Assembly: GCF_000487995.2 (NCBI RefSeq) | Contig: NZ_CP097562.1 | Location: forward strand, 2,043,001 to 2,107,000 | Length of the DNA stretch: 64,000 bases | DNA from: Mucispirillum schaedleri ASF457 | Lineage (GTDB): Bacteria; Chrysiogenota; Deferribacteres; Deferribacterales; Mucispirillaceae | Direction of reading: 5' to 3' | Program-made: the position numbers and the translations under genes | Notes under the pieces: generated by a model | Database searches by the model: none | Seen by the model: the letters and a program-made list of their open reading frames with translations, nothing else | Told to the model about the DNA's origin: nothing | Part shown: one piece after another, positions 1 through 8,115 of the stretch | Numbering within the stretch: position 1 is the first letter of the stretch | Layout of the letters: each line of letters opens with the position of its first letter

Positions 1-99
1 AAAATACAGAACTCAAACCATATAAAATTATAAAATTTGTCCAAAAATTTGGTTTACTCTTACAATTAGAGCTTTTAAATTTATAAGTTTTATATAAAC

Positions 100-447
100 T
101 TATTTTGTAATGCTTTTTACTAATTCTGTAAAAGCTTCAGGAGCATTTATAGCCATTTCTGAAAGAACTTTACGGTTTAAATCTATACCAGCTTTTTTCA
201 GATTACCCATAAGTTTGCTGTATGAAGTATTGTTTAATTTAGCAGCAGCAGAAAGACGAGTAATCCATAATCTTCTCATATCTCTTTTTTTCCTGCGTCT
301 GTCTCTGTAAGCATAGCATAAAGCTCTCTCAACAGTAGGGCGGGCAATATTATAAACTGTCCTTCTTCTGCCTCTGAATCCTTTTGCTAATGCAAGTATG
401 TTTTTTCTTCTTCTTCTGGTTTTATAACCACCTTTAGCTCTAGGCAC
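100..447 (-). CDS. rplT: 50S ribosomal protein L20
   Basis: Encodes L20 (115 aa), an early-assembly protein that binds 23S rRNA domain I. The basic N-terminus (PRAKGGYKTRRRRKN) and the conserved core with RDRRRKKRD and LWITRLSAA are diagnostic, and the length is normal for the family. The start is GTG at 445-447, preceded on the minus strand by a strong AGGAGG. It is the last gene of infC-rpmI-rplT. A perfect 8-bp palindrome (83-90 with 96-103) overlaps the stop codon but has no clear U-run, so it is not a convincing terminator. In other bacteria L20 represses this operon by binding its leader; no such leader structure was identified here. Confidence 0.97.
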   Translation of the reverse strand: MPRAKGGYKTRRRRKNILALAKGFRGRRRTVYNIARPTVERALCYAYRDRRRKKRDMRRLWITRLSAAAKLNNTSYSKLMGNLKKAGIDLNRKVLSEMAINAPEAFTELVKSITK

Positions 448-501
448 TTGTTCCTCCTTGTTAAGTCTCTTTTTGACTTAGGTTATTTGTTTTTGCCTGT
501 C

Positions 502-523
502 ATACGGCGGCCTAATGCCGTAT
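502..523 (-). other. hairpin between rpmI and rplT
   Basis: A perfect 7-bp inverted repeat (ATACGGC ... GCCGTAT) with an 8-nt loop sits in the 107-bp gap between rpmI and rplT, well above the local GC level. No U-run follows, so it is not a simple terminator. It could be an RNA processing or stability element, or a site affecting rplT translation; the role is unknown. Confidence 0.4.
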
Positions 524-554
524 ACATAGCGGATTAAGTTATAAGATAATAATC

Positions 555-758
555 TTAAGCATAAGGCATAATGCGGCGCATGTTTGCAGCCACTGTGTCA
601 GTGATAACGCCTGTTTCTTTTAACTGACGCTTACGCTTTCTACTTAAACCAGTAGCAATGTGTCTCATTCCTTGTTTTTTGAAGATGAGCTTACCATTAG
701 CACTAATTTTAAAGCGTTTTTTTGCACCCTTATGGGTTTTCACTTTGTGCATAGCCAT
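555..758 (-). CDS. rpmI: 50S ribosomal protein L35
   Basis: Encodes L35 (67 aa), a small basic protein of the large ribosomal subunit. KVKTHKGAKKRFK near the N-terminus and the RHIATGLSRKRKRQL stretch are typical. Two in-frame ATGs occur (codons 1 and 3). The first is chosen because AAAGGAG lies 5 nt upstream of it. It sits between infC and rplT in the classic three-gene translation operon on the minus strand. Confidence 0.96.
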   Translation of the reverse strand: MAMHKVKTHKGAKKRFKISANGKLIFKKQGMRHIATGLSRKRKRQLKETGVITDTVAANMRRIMPYA

Positions 759-799
759 GTTGACTCCTTTATAGTTTCTAGCTTTACAAAATTAAGCGT

Positions 800-1336
800 T
801 TATTTAGCTGCCTTTGGGGCAATAATTATCATCTGCTGTTTGCCTAATATTTCAGGTTTTTTCTCCATAGTGCCTAAATCTTCTACATCTACTGAGATTT
901 TATTTAAAAGTTCGGTGCCAGAGTCAAGAAACATTATTTCTCTGCCGCGATAGCGGATAATTATCTTGACTTTATCACCATCAGTTAAAAAGCGTCTTAT
1001 ATGTTTTAATTTAACATTATAATCATGCTCTTCAATTTTAGGGCGGAATTTAATTTCTTTAATATCAACCTGATGTTGACGCTGTTTTTTGCGAGCCTCT
1101 TTTTCTTTTTTGTTTTTTTCAAACTTGTATTTGCTGTAGTCCATAATACGACATACAGGCGGCTTTGCATTAGCAGCAACTTCCACTAAATCCAGTCCTT
1201 TATCCTTAGCAGCACTAATTGCTTCATGTAACGATAAGATACCTAGAGCCTGTCCACTGTCATCAATAAGACGAACTTCTGTGGCAGTTATCTCATCATT
1301 AATCCTTTCTTTGTCTCCATCTTTAACTGACGGTAT
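800..1336 (-). CDS. infC: translation initiation factor IF-3, non-canonical start
   Basis: IF-3 monitors the initiator codon-anticodon pair and keeps 30S subunits free. From the first ATG/GTG-type codon only 128 aa would be read, starting inside the conserved LVEVAANAKPPVCRIMDY segment. The open frame continues upstream through IRLIDDSG-like sequence (TEVRLIDDSGQALGI), giving the full two-domain protein. GGAGG at 1343-1347 points to ATA at 1334-1336 as the start (6-nt spacing, 178 aa); ATC at 1337-1339 is possible but too close. No ATG, GTG or TTG is available at that distance. Rare start codons in infC are known to let IF-3 repress its own synthesis, so the same control is inferred. The C-terminal domain with KEIKFRPKIEEHDYN is intact. 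Confidence 0.93.
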   Translation of the reverse strand: MPSVKDGDKERINDEITATEVRLIDDSGQALGILSLHEAISAAKDKGLDLVEVAANAKPPVCRIMDYSKYKFEKNKKEKEARKKQRQHQVDIKEIKFRPKIEEHDYNVKLKHIRRFLTDGDKVKIIIRYRGREIMFLDSGTELLNKISVDVEDLGTMEKKPEILGKQQMIIIAPKAAK

Positions 1337-1396
1337 GATACACCTCCATAAGAGAAATAATTCCCTTAAAAACCTTTCTAGCCTATATATATAATA

Positions 1397-3319
1397 TTAT
1401 TCAGCCCACAATTCAAGAGATTTTGAATCTACTAATGATTGTAATACACTAATATATGCAGAAAAATCAAGATTATTTTTTGTTTCTCCATTTCTTAAAC
1501 GGACAGAAACTTTATTTTCATTCATTTCATTGTTTCCAACAACTATCATATGCGGCACTTTTTCCATTTGTGCTTCTCTGATTTTGTAGCCTATTTTTTC
1601 ATTTCTTAAATCTTTTTCTACTCTTATGCCAGCCTGTTTTAATTTTCTGTATAAAGTTTCTGCATATTCTGCACTTTCATCTGTAATATTCATTATTTTA
1701 ACTTGAACAGGGGAAATCCATACAGGAAAAGCTCCAGCAAAGTGCTCAATTAATACCCCTAAAAATCTATCAACAGAACCTAATATAACCCTGTGCAGCA
1801 TAACTGGGCGGTGTTTTTCACCATCTTGACCAATATAGCTTAAATCAAATCTTTCTGGCAGGTTAAAATCGCACTGGATAGTTGCACACTGCCAAAGTCT
1901 GCCAATAGCATCTTTTAATTTAATATCAATTTTAGGGCCATAGAAAGCACCATCACCTTCATTAATTGTATATTTCAAACCTTTATCTTCAAGGGCATCA
2001 ATCAATGCTTTTGTTGCAGTATCCCATACTTCAACTGAGCCTATAAATTTTTCTTCTGGTCTTGTAGATACTGTATGTATAAATTCAAAACCAAAAATAT
2101 CCATTACAGTTTTAACAAAATCTAATATGTTTGTGATTTCTTCTAAAAGCTGGTCTTGACGGCAGAAAATATGTGCATCATCTTGAGTAAATGCTCTAAC
2201 ACGCATAAGTCCATGTAACACACCTGATTTTTCGTGCCTGTGCACTGAGCCAAGCTCAAAATATCTTAATGGTAAATCTCTGTAACTGTGTAAATCATTT
2301 TTATATATCATAATGTGAGATAAGCAGTTCATTGGTTTAATGCCAAATTCCACACCATCTATCTCTGTAAAATACATATTTTCCTTATAGTTATCATAGT
2401 GTCCTGAGCATACCCACAAGTCTTTTTTAAGTATTGTAGGACCGTAAACTATGTCATAACCTCTTTTGATATGTTCTTCCCTTTCAAACTGCTCTAAAAC
2501 TGCTCTAAGCATACCACCACGCGGCAGATATATAGGAAAACCTGCTCCTGCATCTTCTTCTATTGTAAAAAGTTTAAGCTGTTTGCCAAGGCGTCTGTGG
2601 TCGCGTTTTTTAGCTTCTTCAAGCATATTTAAATAGTCATCAAGCTCTTTTTTAGAAAACCATGATGTGCCATATATTCTTTGAAGCTGTTTATTTTTTT
2701 CATCACCTCGCCAGTATGCTCCAGCAACTGATAACAGTTTGAAATGCTTTATTTTGCCAGTAGATGATATATGCGGACCACGGCAAAGGTCAGTAAAATC
2801 ACCCTGTTCATAAAGAGAAACTGTATCAACACCTAAATCTTTAATAATTTCAACTTTATATTTTTCATCTTCTTTTGTGAAACGGTCTATTGCTTCACTG
2901 GAAGATATTTCTTTTCTAGTAACAGCAATATTTTCAGCAGAGATTTTTGCCATTTCCTTTTCTATTTTTTCTAAATCTTCCACAGTAAATGGAGTGTCTC
3001 TGTCAAAATCATAATAGAAGCCGTTTTCTACAACAGGTCCAATAGTAACTTTTGTTTCAGGATAAAGCCTTAAAACAGCCTGAGCCATTAAGTGAGCTGT
3101 AGAGTGTCTAAGTATCTCTAATGCTTCCTTATCAGATTCTGTTAATATTTTTATATTATCTTCATTATGGAGTGCAGTATTTAAATCAACAATTTTATCA
3201 TTAACAACACCTGCTACTGCTTTTTTTGCGAGGCTGTTAGAGATTTTTTTGGCAGCATCTAATATAGTAGAATTATCTTCTAGTTCTATTTTACCACCAT
3301 CAGGTAATGTTATATTCAT
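1397..3319 (-). CDS. thrS: threonyl-tRNA synthetase
   Basis: Charges tRNA-Thr with threonine. Domains in order: TGS (residues 1-60, MNITLPDGG...), the editing/SAD domain with the HxxxH motif (RHSTAHLMAQA), the class II catalytic core, and the C-terminal anticodon domain (SPVQVKIMNI...). The zinc ligands expected from the E. coli enzyme are visible as the Cys in MNCLSH, the His in DDAHIF and the His in LHRVILGS. A longer frame opens at 3337, but GGAG lies 6 nt before the ATG at 3317-3319, giving 640 aa, which matches the family. It precedes infC on the same strand with a 60-bp gap, as in many bacteria, and a tRNA-Val gene lies just upstream. Confidence 0.97.
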   Translation of the reverse strand: MNITLPDGGKIELEDNSTILDAAKKISNSLAKKAVAGVVNDKIVDLNTALHNEDNIKILTESDKEALEILRHSTAHLMAQAVLRLYPETKVTIGPVVENGFYYDFDRDTPFTVEDLEKIEKEMAKISAENIAVTRKEISSSEAIDRFTKEDEKYKVEIIKDLGVDTVSLYEQGDFTDLCRGPHISSTGKIKHFKLLSVAGAYWRGDEKNKQLQRIYGTSWFSKKELDDYLNMLEEAKKRDHRRLGKQLKLFTIEEDAGAGFPIYLPRGGMLRAVLEQFEREEHIKRGYDIVYGPTILKKDLWVCSGHYDNYKENMYFTEIDGVEFGIKPMNCLSHIMIYKNDLHSYRDLPLRYFELGSVHRHEKSGVLHGLMRVRAFTQDDAHIFCRQDQLLEEITNILDFVKTVMDIFGFEFIHTVSTRPEEKFIGSVEVWDTATKALIDALEDKGLKYTINEGDGAFYGPKIDIKLKDAIGRLWQCATIQCDFNLPERFDLSYIGQDGEKHRPVMLHRVILGSVDRFLGVLIEHFAGAFPVWISPVQVKIMNITDESAEYAETLYRKLKQAGIRVEKDLRNEKIGYKIREAQMEKVPHMIVVGNNEMNENKVSVRLRNGETKNNLDFSAYISVLQSLVDSKSLELWAE

Positions 3320-3370
3320 AATTAGCTCCTTATACATTTGCAGTTGTATGAGCTGCTATCTTAAAAAATA

Positions 3371-3442
3371 TAGGCGAGAGCGGGATTGAACCGCTGACAT
3401 TTGCCACGTCAAGGCAACGCTCTCCCACTGAGCTACACGCCT
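3371..3442 (-). tRNA. tRNA-Val (anticodon GAC)
   Basis: On the minus strand the sequence folds as a complete cloverleaf of about 72 nt. The acceptor is AGGCGTG with CTCGCCT (one T-T mismatch). The D arm is GCTC/GAGC. The anticodon stem is TTGCC/GGCAA with loop TTGACGT, so the anticodon is GAC (Val). The T arm is AGCGG-TTCAATC-CCGCT. The 3' CCA is not encoded; the discriminator A is followed by a T-rich stretch. It lies about 50 bp upstream of thrS on the same strand. Identity rests on the anticodon by eye, not on a covariance model. Confidence 0.9.
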
Positions 3443-3527
3443 AAAAGATTATACAGTAAATAAAGTTTATAATAGGAAAAAATAGAATAGTCAATAAAAA
3501 TCATATTATTTTATTCAAAAATGATTA

Positions 3528-3791
3528 CTATTTTGGTGGAAAATATTTAAGAGCGATTTTTTTTCCTATAATCTGCCCTGCAATGCCAAAAATCATAAAT
3601 ATAAACACATACCAGAATGAAAACCCTGCAGAGCGGCGAAGTATAGCAGCAACAGGTATTGGTGCATGAATAGATAAAAACCACATAATACTGTATGATG
3701 TAAAGCGACTTCTAACCATACCAAAAGGTACATTTATGAAAAAGCATATAATACCTATTATAAAAATTGTAAAAATTGTTTCATAGCTCAT
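3528..3791 (-). CDS. small integral membrane protein, unknown function
   Basis: 87 aa with three hydrophobic segments (about residues 5-22, 33-50 and 57-77) and a short basic C-terminus (GKKIALKYFPPK). The loop motif FGMVRSRFTSYSIMWFLSIHAPIP looks conserved-protein-like, and I have an impression of similar small proteins in other Gram-negatives, but I cannot name a family. There is no strong Shine-Dalgarno before the ATG. It is divergent from the ankyrin lipoprotein gene at 3838, with only 46 bp between them, so the promoters must overlap. Confidence 0.6.
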   Translation of the reverse strand: MSYETIFTIFIIGIICFFINVPFGMVRSRFTSYSIMWFLSIHAPIPVAAILRRSAGFSFWYVFIFMIFGIAGQIIGKKIALKYFPPK

Positions 3792-3837
3792 AATATTTAT
3801 GTTATAATTATTTTATATCAATTTGTAAAGGTGCTTT

Positions 3838-4842
3838 ATGAGTAAAAAAATAGTAATTTACTTAATATCTACATTATTATTTATTACAGGCTGTAATAAA
3901 AATAATGAAATAAATGAAAGTTTAGATACTAAGCAGGATAATATTTCCAGCAGCAGCGAAGAAGTTTCACTATTAGAGCCATTATCAGAAGATGGAGAAG
4001 TTATCCAAAATGCAGCAGTTCCAAAATCAGAAGGGGAAGGGATAGATGTAATAACATCTGTGCAGGCTGATAAAAATATTCCTGCTGCTACAAGTGAACA
4101 TGATGTGGCAGTATTTTTCCGTGCAATATATGATAATAATACTGCAAAAATCAGCGATTTTTTACATGACGGCTTTGACATTAATGCAATGAATAAAAAT
4201 GGGGAAAATGCAGTAAATGCTGCTATTGCATCAGGCAGTTATTATGTTTTACAGTTTTTAATAGATAATGGAGCAAATCTAAACAGCACATCAGATACAG
4301 GGATACCGCCATTAAGTCAGGCAATTTTAGAATATAATAAACAGGCAGTGGATATGCTTCTTAACAGTAAAAAAGTTGATATGTATTATGTGTGGGGAGA
4401 TATATGGACCGGCTCGCCTTTATATATTGCATGTTCAAAAGCTAATGTTTATGCACTTGAAAAAATGGTAGAAAATGGTGCAGATTTAAATTATGATTTT
4501 AGTGAATACAATGCCGTTCCTTTAATACACTATGCGTTAAATTATAAGCAGTATATAAAACAAGAAGAATACAGGGAGTTAATCGCATTTTTAATATTAA
4601 ATAAGATAAATGTTAATATTAAAAATAATAAAGGGCATACACCTTTAATGACTGCTTTAAAAAATGGTGATATAGATGGCTTTAATGCACTAATTGCAGG
4701 CGGTGCAGACATTACAATAAAAGATGATGATGGTAAAACTGCACTTTTTTATGCAGAACATTTGAAAGGTTCATCAATGCTTCCTGATAATGAATATAAT
4801 AAGATAATTCATTTATTATCAATGGATAATGGAACGAAATAA
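3838..4842 (+). CDS. ankyrin-repeat lipoprotein
   Basis: 334 aa with a lipoprotein signal peptide ending in the lipobox ITGC (Cys19), so the mature protein is inferred to be membrane-anchored in the envelope. Residues about 20-90 are a low-complexity acidic/Ser linker. From about residue 90 on, ankyrin repeats are recognisable by their spacing and motifs (DINAMNKNGENAVNAAIASG, NGANLNS, NGADLNYDF, NVNIKNNKGHTPLMTALKNG, GGADITIKDDDGKTALFYA). AAAGGTG precedes the ATG. Ankyrin repeats mediate protein-protein binding; the partner is unknown. It stands alone, followed by a repeat-filled gap. Confidence 0.85.
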   Translation: MSKKIVIYLISTLLFITGCNKNNEINESLDTKQDNISSSSEEVSLLEPLSEDGEVIQNAAVPKSEGEGIDVITSVQADKNIPAATSEHDVAVFFRAIYDNNTAKISDFLHDGFDINAMNKNGENAVNAAIASGSYYVLQFLIDNGANLNSTSDTGIPPLSQAILEYNKQAVDMLLNSKKVDMYYVWGDIWTGSPLYIACSKANVYALEKMVENGADLNYDFSEYNAVPLIHYALNYKQYIKQEEYRELIAFLILNKINVNIKNNKGHTPLMTALKNGDIDGFNALIAGGADITIKDDDGKTALFYAEHLKGSSMLPDNEYNKIIHLLSMDNGTK

Positions 4843-4901
4843 TATGATATATTAATTACTTGCAGCAGGAACAGATGTAAAGTAAGTAAATAATGTTATA
4901 C

Positions 4902-5040
4902 TGAGCTTGATTTATAAGCGAAGTATCTAAAAATAGATAATTTAAATATATTATACATTGATGTAACATATATAATTTAGATTTTTCGCCTTTAAAAATT
5001 AGGTTCAAAATGACTTATATGATAAAATTTTTGGATAAGG
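4902..5040 (+). repeat. family A palindromic repeat
   Basis: The palindromic core at 4902-5006 has arms reading TGAGCTTGATTTATAAGCGA and, inverted, TCGCCTTTAAAAATTAGGTTCA, joined by an AT-rich centre. After the core, tttttggataagg (5028-5040) resembles the IS-like right end seen at other copies (tttttgggtaagtcca). The 371-bp gap 4843-5213 contains this repeat and the crcB remnant; in 4843-4901 I see nothing. Confidence 0.75.
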
Positions 5041-5043
5041 CTA

Positions 5044-5193
5044 TACTATTTTTCAGCTTTTTCTCTTAATAATGTTGAGCTTTTAAGGCTGGGACACTAT
5101 AAAGTGCTTGCAATTAATGTAATATTAAATATAGTATTAACTTTAATATTTGTTATGGCAGGCGATACTTTATATAAAAAAGTATTTATCTGA
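5044..5193 (+). pseudogene. crcB: crcB 3' fragment (fluoride channel), truncated
   Basis: Reading in frame to the TGA at 5191-5193 gives YYFSAFSLNNVELLR..., then INVILNIVLTLIFVMAGD. This matches the C-terminal third of CrcB/Fluc fluoride exporters (TFSTFS-like motif, then the last transmembrane helix). No start codon or earlier CrcB sequence precedes it. Upstream lies a family A repeat whose end abuts the fragment, suggesting that insertion and deletion removed the 5' part. It is a non-functional relic 20 bp before aroC. I assign CrcB from memory of the family pattern, without a search. Confidence 0.65.
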
Positions 5194-5213
5194 TTATAAA
5201 ACTGGAGCAGTAA

Positions 5214-6272
5214 ATGTATTCAAATTCCTATGGAGAATGTTTTAGAATAACTACATTTGGAGAAAGTCACGGTGCAGCAGTAGGTGTAATAATAGACGGC
5301 TGCCCGTCAGGTTTAGAATTAAACAATGATGATATACAAAAAGAGCTTGATAGGAGAAAGCCGGGGCAGAGCAAAGTTTCTACTCTCCGTAAAGAAGATG
5401 ATATGGTGGAAATTCTTTCAGGAGTATTTGAAGGCAAAACAACAGGGACACCAATAGCTTTAATAGTTAAGAATATGAGCCAGAGAAGTCAGGATTATAA
5501 TGAGATAAAAGACTTATTTCGTCCGGGTCATGCAGATTTTACATACTTTAAAAAATTTGGCATTAGAGATTACAGGGGTGGCGGCAGGGCATCTGCCAGA
5601 GAAACAATAGGCAGAGTTGCTGCTGGTGCTGTTGCAAAAAAAATACTGGCATTAAAAGGCATAGATATTTTTGGTTTTATTGTGCAGATTGAGAATGTAA
5701 AAGCAGAAAATTTTGATAAAGAATTTATAGAGCAAAACCCTGTGCGGACAGCAGACAGGCAGGCTTATCCATTAATGGAAGAAGCTATTTTAAAGGCTAA
5801 AAAAGAGCTTGATTCTGTAGGCGGAGTAGTGGAGCTTTGTATAAAAAATATACCTGCTGGCATAGGGGAGCCAGTTTTTGACAGGCTTAATGCAAGACTT
5901 GCTTATGCGATTATGAGTATTCCTGCTGTGAAAGGTGTAGAGTTTGGGGCAGGGTTTAAAGCTGCATCTATGCGTGGAAATGAAAATAATGATGAAATCA
6001 CACCAGATTATTTCCTTTCAAATAATTCAGGCGGCACTCTTGGCGGCATATCTTCTGGGCAGGATATAGTATTAAGGTTTGCAGTAAAGCCTACATCATC
6101 TATTTTAATACCAAAAAAGACAATAGATATAAATGGACAACCAAAAGAGATTGTTACAAAAGGCAGGCATGACCCGTGTGTTGCTCCCCGTGGAGTAGTT
6201 GTTGCAGAAGCTATGGCTGCATTAACTATTGTTGATATGATGATGATACATACTGGCAGGAATATTATATGA
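5214..6272 (+). CDS. aroC: chorismate synthase
   Basis: Converts EPSP to chorismate with reduced FMN, the last step of the shikimate pathway. The signatures FGESHG (residues 15-20), RPGHADF and YRGGGRASARET are present, as is the C-terminal RHDPCVAPRGVVVAEAM block. The 352-aa length is normal for the short bacterial form. CTGGAG lies 7 nt before the ATG. The stop overlaps the ATG of the next lipoprotein gene (ATGA), so the two are translationally coupled. The 5' side is the crcB relic. Confidence 0.97.
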   Translation: MYSNSYGECFRITTFGESHGAAVGVIIDGCPSGLELNNDDIQKELDRRKPGQSKVSTLRKEDDMVEILSGVFEGKTTGTPIALIVKNMSQRSQDYNEIKDLFRPGHADFTYFKKFGIRDYRGGGRASARETIGRVAAGAVAKKILALKGIDIFGFIVQIENVKAENFDKEFIEQNPVRTADRQAYPLMEEAILKAKKELDSVGGVVELCIKNIPAGIGEPVFDRLNARLAYAIMSIPAVKGVEFGAGFKAASMRGNENNDEITPDYFLSNNSGGTLGGISSGQDIVLRFAVKPTSSILIPKKTIDINGQPKEIVTKGRHDPCVAPRGVVVAEAMAALTIVDMMMIHTGRNII

Positions 6273-6664
6273 GAAAATGCTTATCTTTTGCAGTGATATT
6301 AGTGATAGTATTCAGCTGGGGATGTTCAGCAACTTATAAGAAATACTCCCAGAGAATATCTGTTTCTGCAACACCAAAAGAAATTTTTGATATAGATATA
6401 GAGCTGCGGTTTGTTTCTGCCACATCGCTTGAAAAAAAAGAAATGAAAAAAAAGCTGGCAGAGCAGGGACTGCATGTATTTACAGGATACACAAGGGGTA
6501 TGATGCAAGGCACTGTTATACCAGACAGACAGTTTATTGCATCTATCCGCAGTTTTGTAATAAGGTATAAGCCTTATGTAAATAGTAATGAAAAACAGAT
6601 ATTTGATGAGATATTAAAAGCTCTTGATGAACTTGATTTATATCTGAATAAAAGCTCTAATTAA
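6269..6664 (+). CDS. lipoprotein, unknown function
   Basis: 131 aa with a signal peptide ending at FSWGC (Cys19 is the expected lipidated residue), so it is probably envelope-anchored. The mature part is mainly helical and charged (SLEKKEMKKKLAEQ, KQIFDEILKALDELDLYLNK) with no domain I recognise. It overlaps aroC by 4 nt (ATGA), a common arrangement for coupled genes, though a functional link to chorismate synthesis is not evident. It converges with the TetR gene, and the two stop codons overlap. Confidence 0.75.
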   Translation: MRKCLSFAVILVIVFSWGCSATYKKYSQRISVSATPKEIFDIDIELRFVSATSLEKKEMKKKLAEQGLHVFTGYTRGMMQGTVIPDRQFIASIRSFVIRYKPYVNSNEKQIFDEILKALDELDLYLNKSSN

Positions 6665-7242
6665 TCTTTTCCATAAATAAGTTTAAGGATTTTAACTGAT
6701 TCAAGCCCTGTGATTTCTACTACAAGTTTAGAAAATTCATCTACAGATAGTTTACTGCCGTATATAAACCAGTGAATAAGCAGGCTCACAACTCCAGAAA
6801 CATAGTATTCAATATAATATTCTATATTTTCCTTATGGCAGTTTGCTTTTTTTGCTTCATTTATAAGATTATCCTTGAGCATTTTTTTCATACGCATCAT
6901 AAACCTAGGATTATCATTTTTTGTAAAAAGAACTCGCAGATATTTTTCATTTTTTTTATAGTTATCAATTATAACAGAAAGTTTTTCCTGATTATATGTT
7001 TCATCTATGATAAAGGCTTGTATAAGCTGTGACATTTCTTTAATTTCAAGCATAACTTCTTTTTCAATAACATCAAATATTTCATATATGTTTTTAAAAT
7101 ATAAGTAAAAGACCCCTCTGTTATATCCAGCAAGGTTAGTTATTTCAGAAATTCTTATTTTGCTTATTTCTTTTTCAGAATACAGTTTCCAAAATGCATC
7201 TTTTAAAATTTCAGGTGTTTTTAATTTATTTTTATTGTCCAT
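6661..7242 (-). CDS. TetR/AcrR-family transcriptional regulator
   Basis: About 193 aa. The N-terminal helix-turn-helix is typical (ILKDAFWKLYSEKEISKIRISEITNLAGYNRG, then VFYLYFKN). The ligand-binding C-terminal part is divergent and hydrophobic near its end (VSGVVSLLIHWF). A longer frame begins at 7266, but AAGGA lies 7 nt upstream of the ATG at 7240-7242, which I take as the start. The target is unknown: there is no adjacent efflux or oxidoreductase gene in divergent position, only an 870-bp repeat-rich gap before the nitroreductase gene. The stop codon overlaps that of the convergent lipoprotein gene. Confidence 0.85.
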   Translation of the reverse strand: MDNKNKLKTPEILKDAFWKLYSEKEISKIRISEITNLAGYNRGVFYLYFKNIYEIFDVIEKEVMLEIKEMSQLIQAFIIDETYNQEKLSVIIDNYKKNEKYLRVLFTKNDNPRFMMRMKKMLKDNLINEAKKANCHKENIEYYIEYYVSGVVSLLIHWFIYGSKLSVDEFSKLVVEITGLESVKILKLIYGKD

Positions 7243-7429
7243 AAACTTATCCTTAATATTTAACATATATTATATTTAATCTTAAATTAATTCAACAAAA
7301 AATATGCTTTATTGCATAAAATCTATGATACAAAAAATCAGATAATATCTTAATAGATTAGCAGTTTTTTTAAAAAACTGTTACTTGTAGTGAATATAGC
7401 AAGAGAATTTAAAATAAACTATGTTTTAC

Positions 7430-7731
7430 TGAGCCTTAAAAGCGAAGGAACTTATTTTATCCTTTATTTTCAAATTCATCCTTGAATTTGAAAAACCACG
7501 CTTGGTCGCAGTAAATGCTCCCATCGCTTACTTTCAGACGGGACTTCCTGTCCCTGCATTATCTTACTGAATCTGCTTCTATGGCATACTGAGCTTGATT
7601 TATAAGCGAAGTATCTAAAAACAGATAATTTAAATATATTATATATTGATGTAACATATATAAGTTAGATTTTTCGCCTTTAAAAATCAGGCTCATAATG
7701 ACATAATTGTAATAGTTTTTGGGTAAGTCCA
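7430..7731 (+). repeat. composite repeat, family B followed by family A (unit 1)
   Basis: Family B part (about 7430-7580): CCACGCTTGGTCGCAG, then ATCGCTTACTTTCAGACGGG and a small GGGAC-TTCCT-GTCCC hairpin. The family A palindrome follows (core 7590-7695), ending in tttttgggtaagtcca at 7731, a match to the IS-like end TGGACTTACCCAAAAA. There are no open frames of note. This is the first of two similar B+A units in tandem in the 870-bp gap 7243-8115; in 7243-7429 I see nothing recognisable. Confidence 0.75.
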
Positions 7732-7764
7732 ATTTATTCTTCAGAGTTGCTACAGCACAATGTC

Positions 7765-8043
7765 TATTCTGAGCATAGCGAAGAATCTTAATTTATCCTT
7801 TATTAAAAAATATATTTATATATTTTTTAAACCACGCTATGCCGAAACAAGTTCGTCTATCGCTTACTTTCAGACGGCTCGTCCTGAGCCTGCTTCTATG
7901 TCTTGCTGAGCCAAGGGCTAAGCATCTAAAAAGCAGATAGTTTAAATATATCATATACTATTGCAATATATATAGTTCAGATTTTTCGCCTTTAAAAATC
8001 AGGCTCATAATGACTGATACTCAAAAATTTTTGGGTAAATCCA
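7765..8043 (+). repeat. composite repeat, family B followed by family A (unit 2)
   Basis: Second B+A unit, diverged from the first. Family B has ACCACGCTATGCCGAAACAA, then ATCGCTTACTTTCAGACGG; the A core spans 7907-8006 and ends with tttttgggtaaatcca (8043). The left edge carries a variant of the A arm (tctattctgagcatagcgaa). The tandem order B-A-B-A suggests duplication of a composite unit rather than independent insertions. Confidence 0.7.
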
Positions 8044-8115
8044 GAAATCTATTAAAAAACTTTTTAATAATATTAAATCTCTGTTTTATTATTTATTTAA
8101 TAACTTCATATTTTA

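Noticed and set aside
83-103. Terminator at the end of rplT
   Set aside because: The palindrome overlaps the stop codon, is almost all A/T, and is followed on the minus strand by AAATTTAAAA and not a U-run.
4843-5043. Fluoride riboswitch before the crcB fragment
   Set aside because: The region is a family A repeat; no fluoride aptamer core was seen and the 5' end of crcB is gone.
7430-8043. Repeats as a CRISPR array
   Set aside because: Repeat units are 100-300 bp, imperfect and palindromic, with no regular 20-45 bp repeat-spacer pattern and no cas genes.
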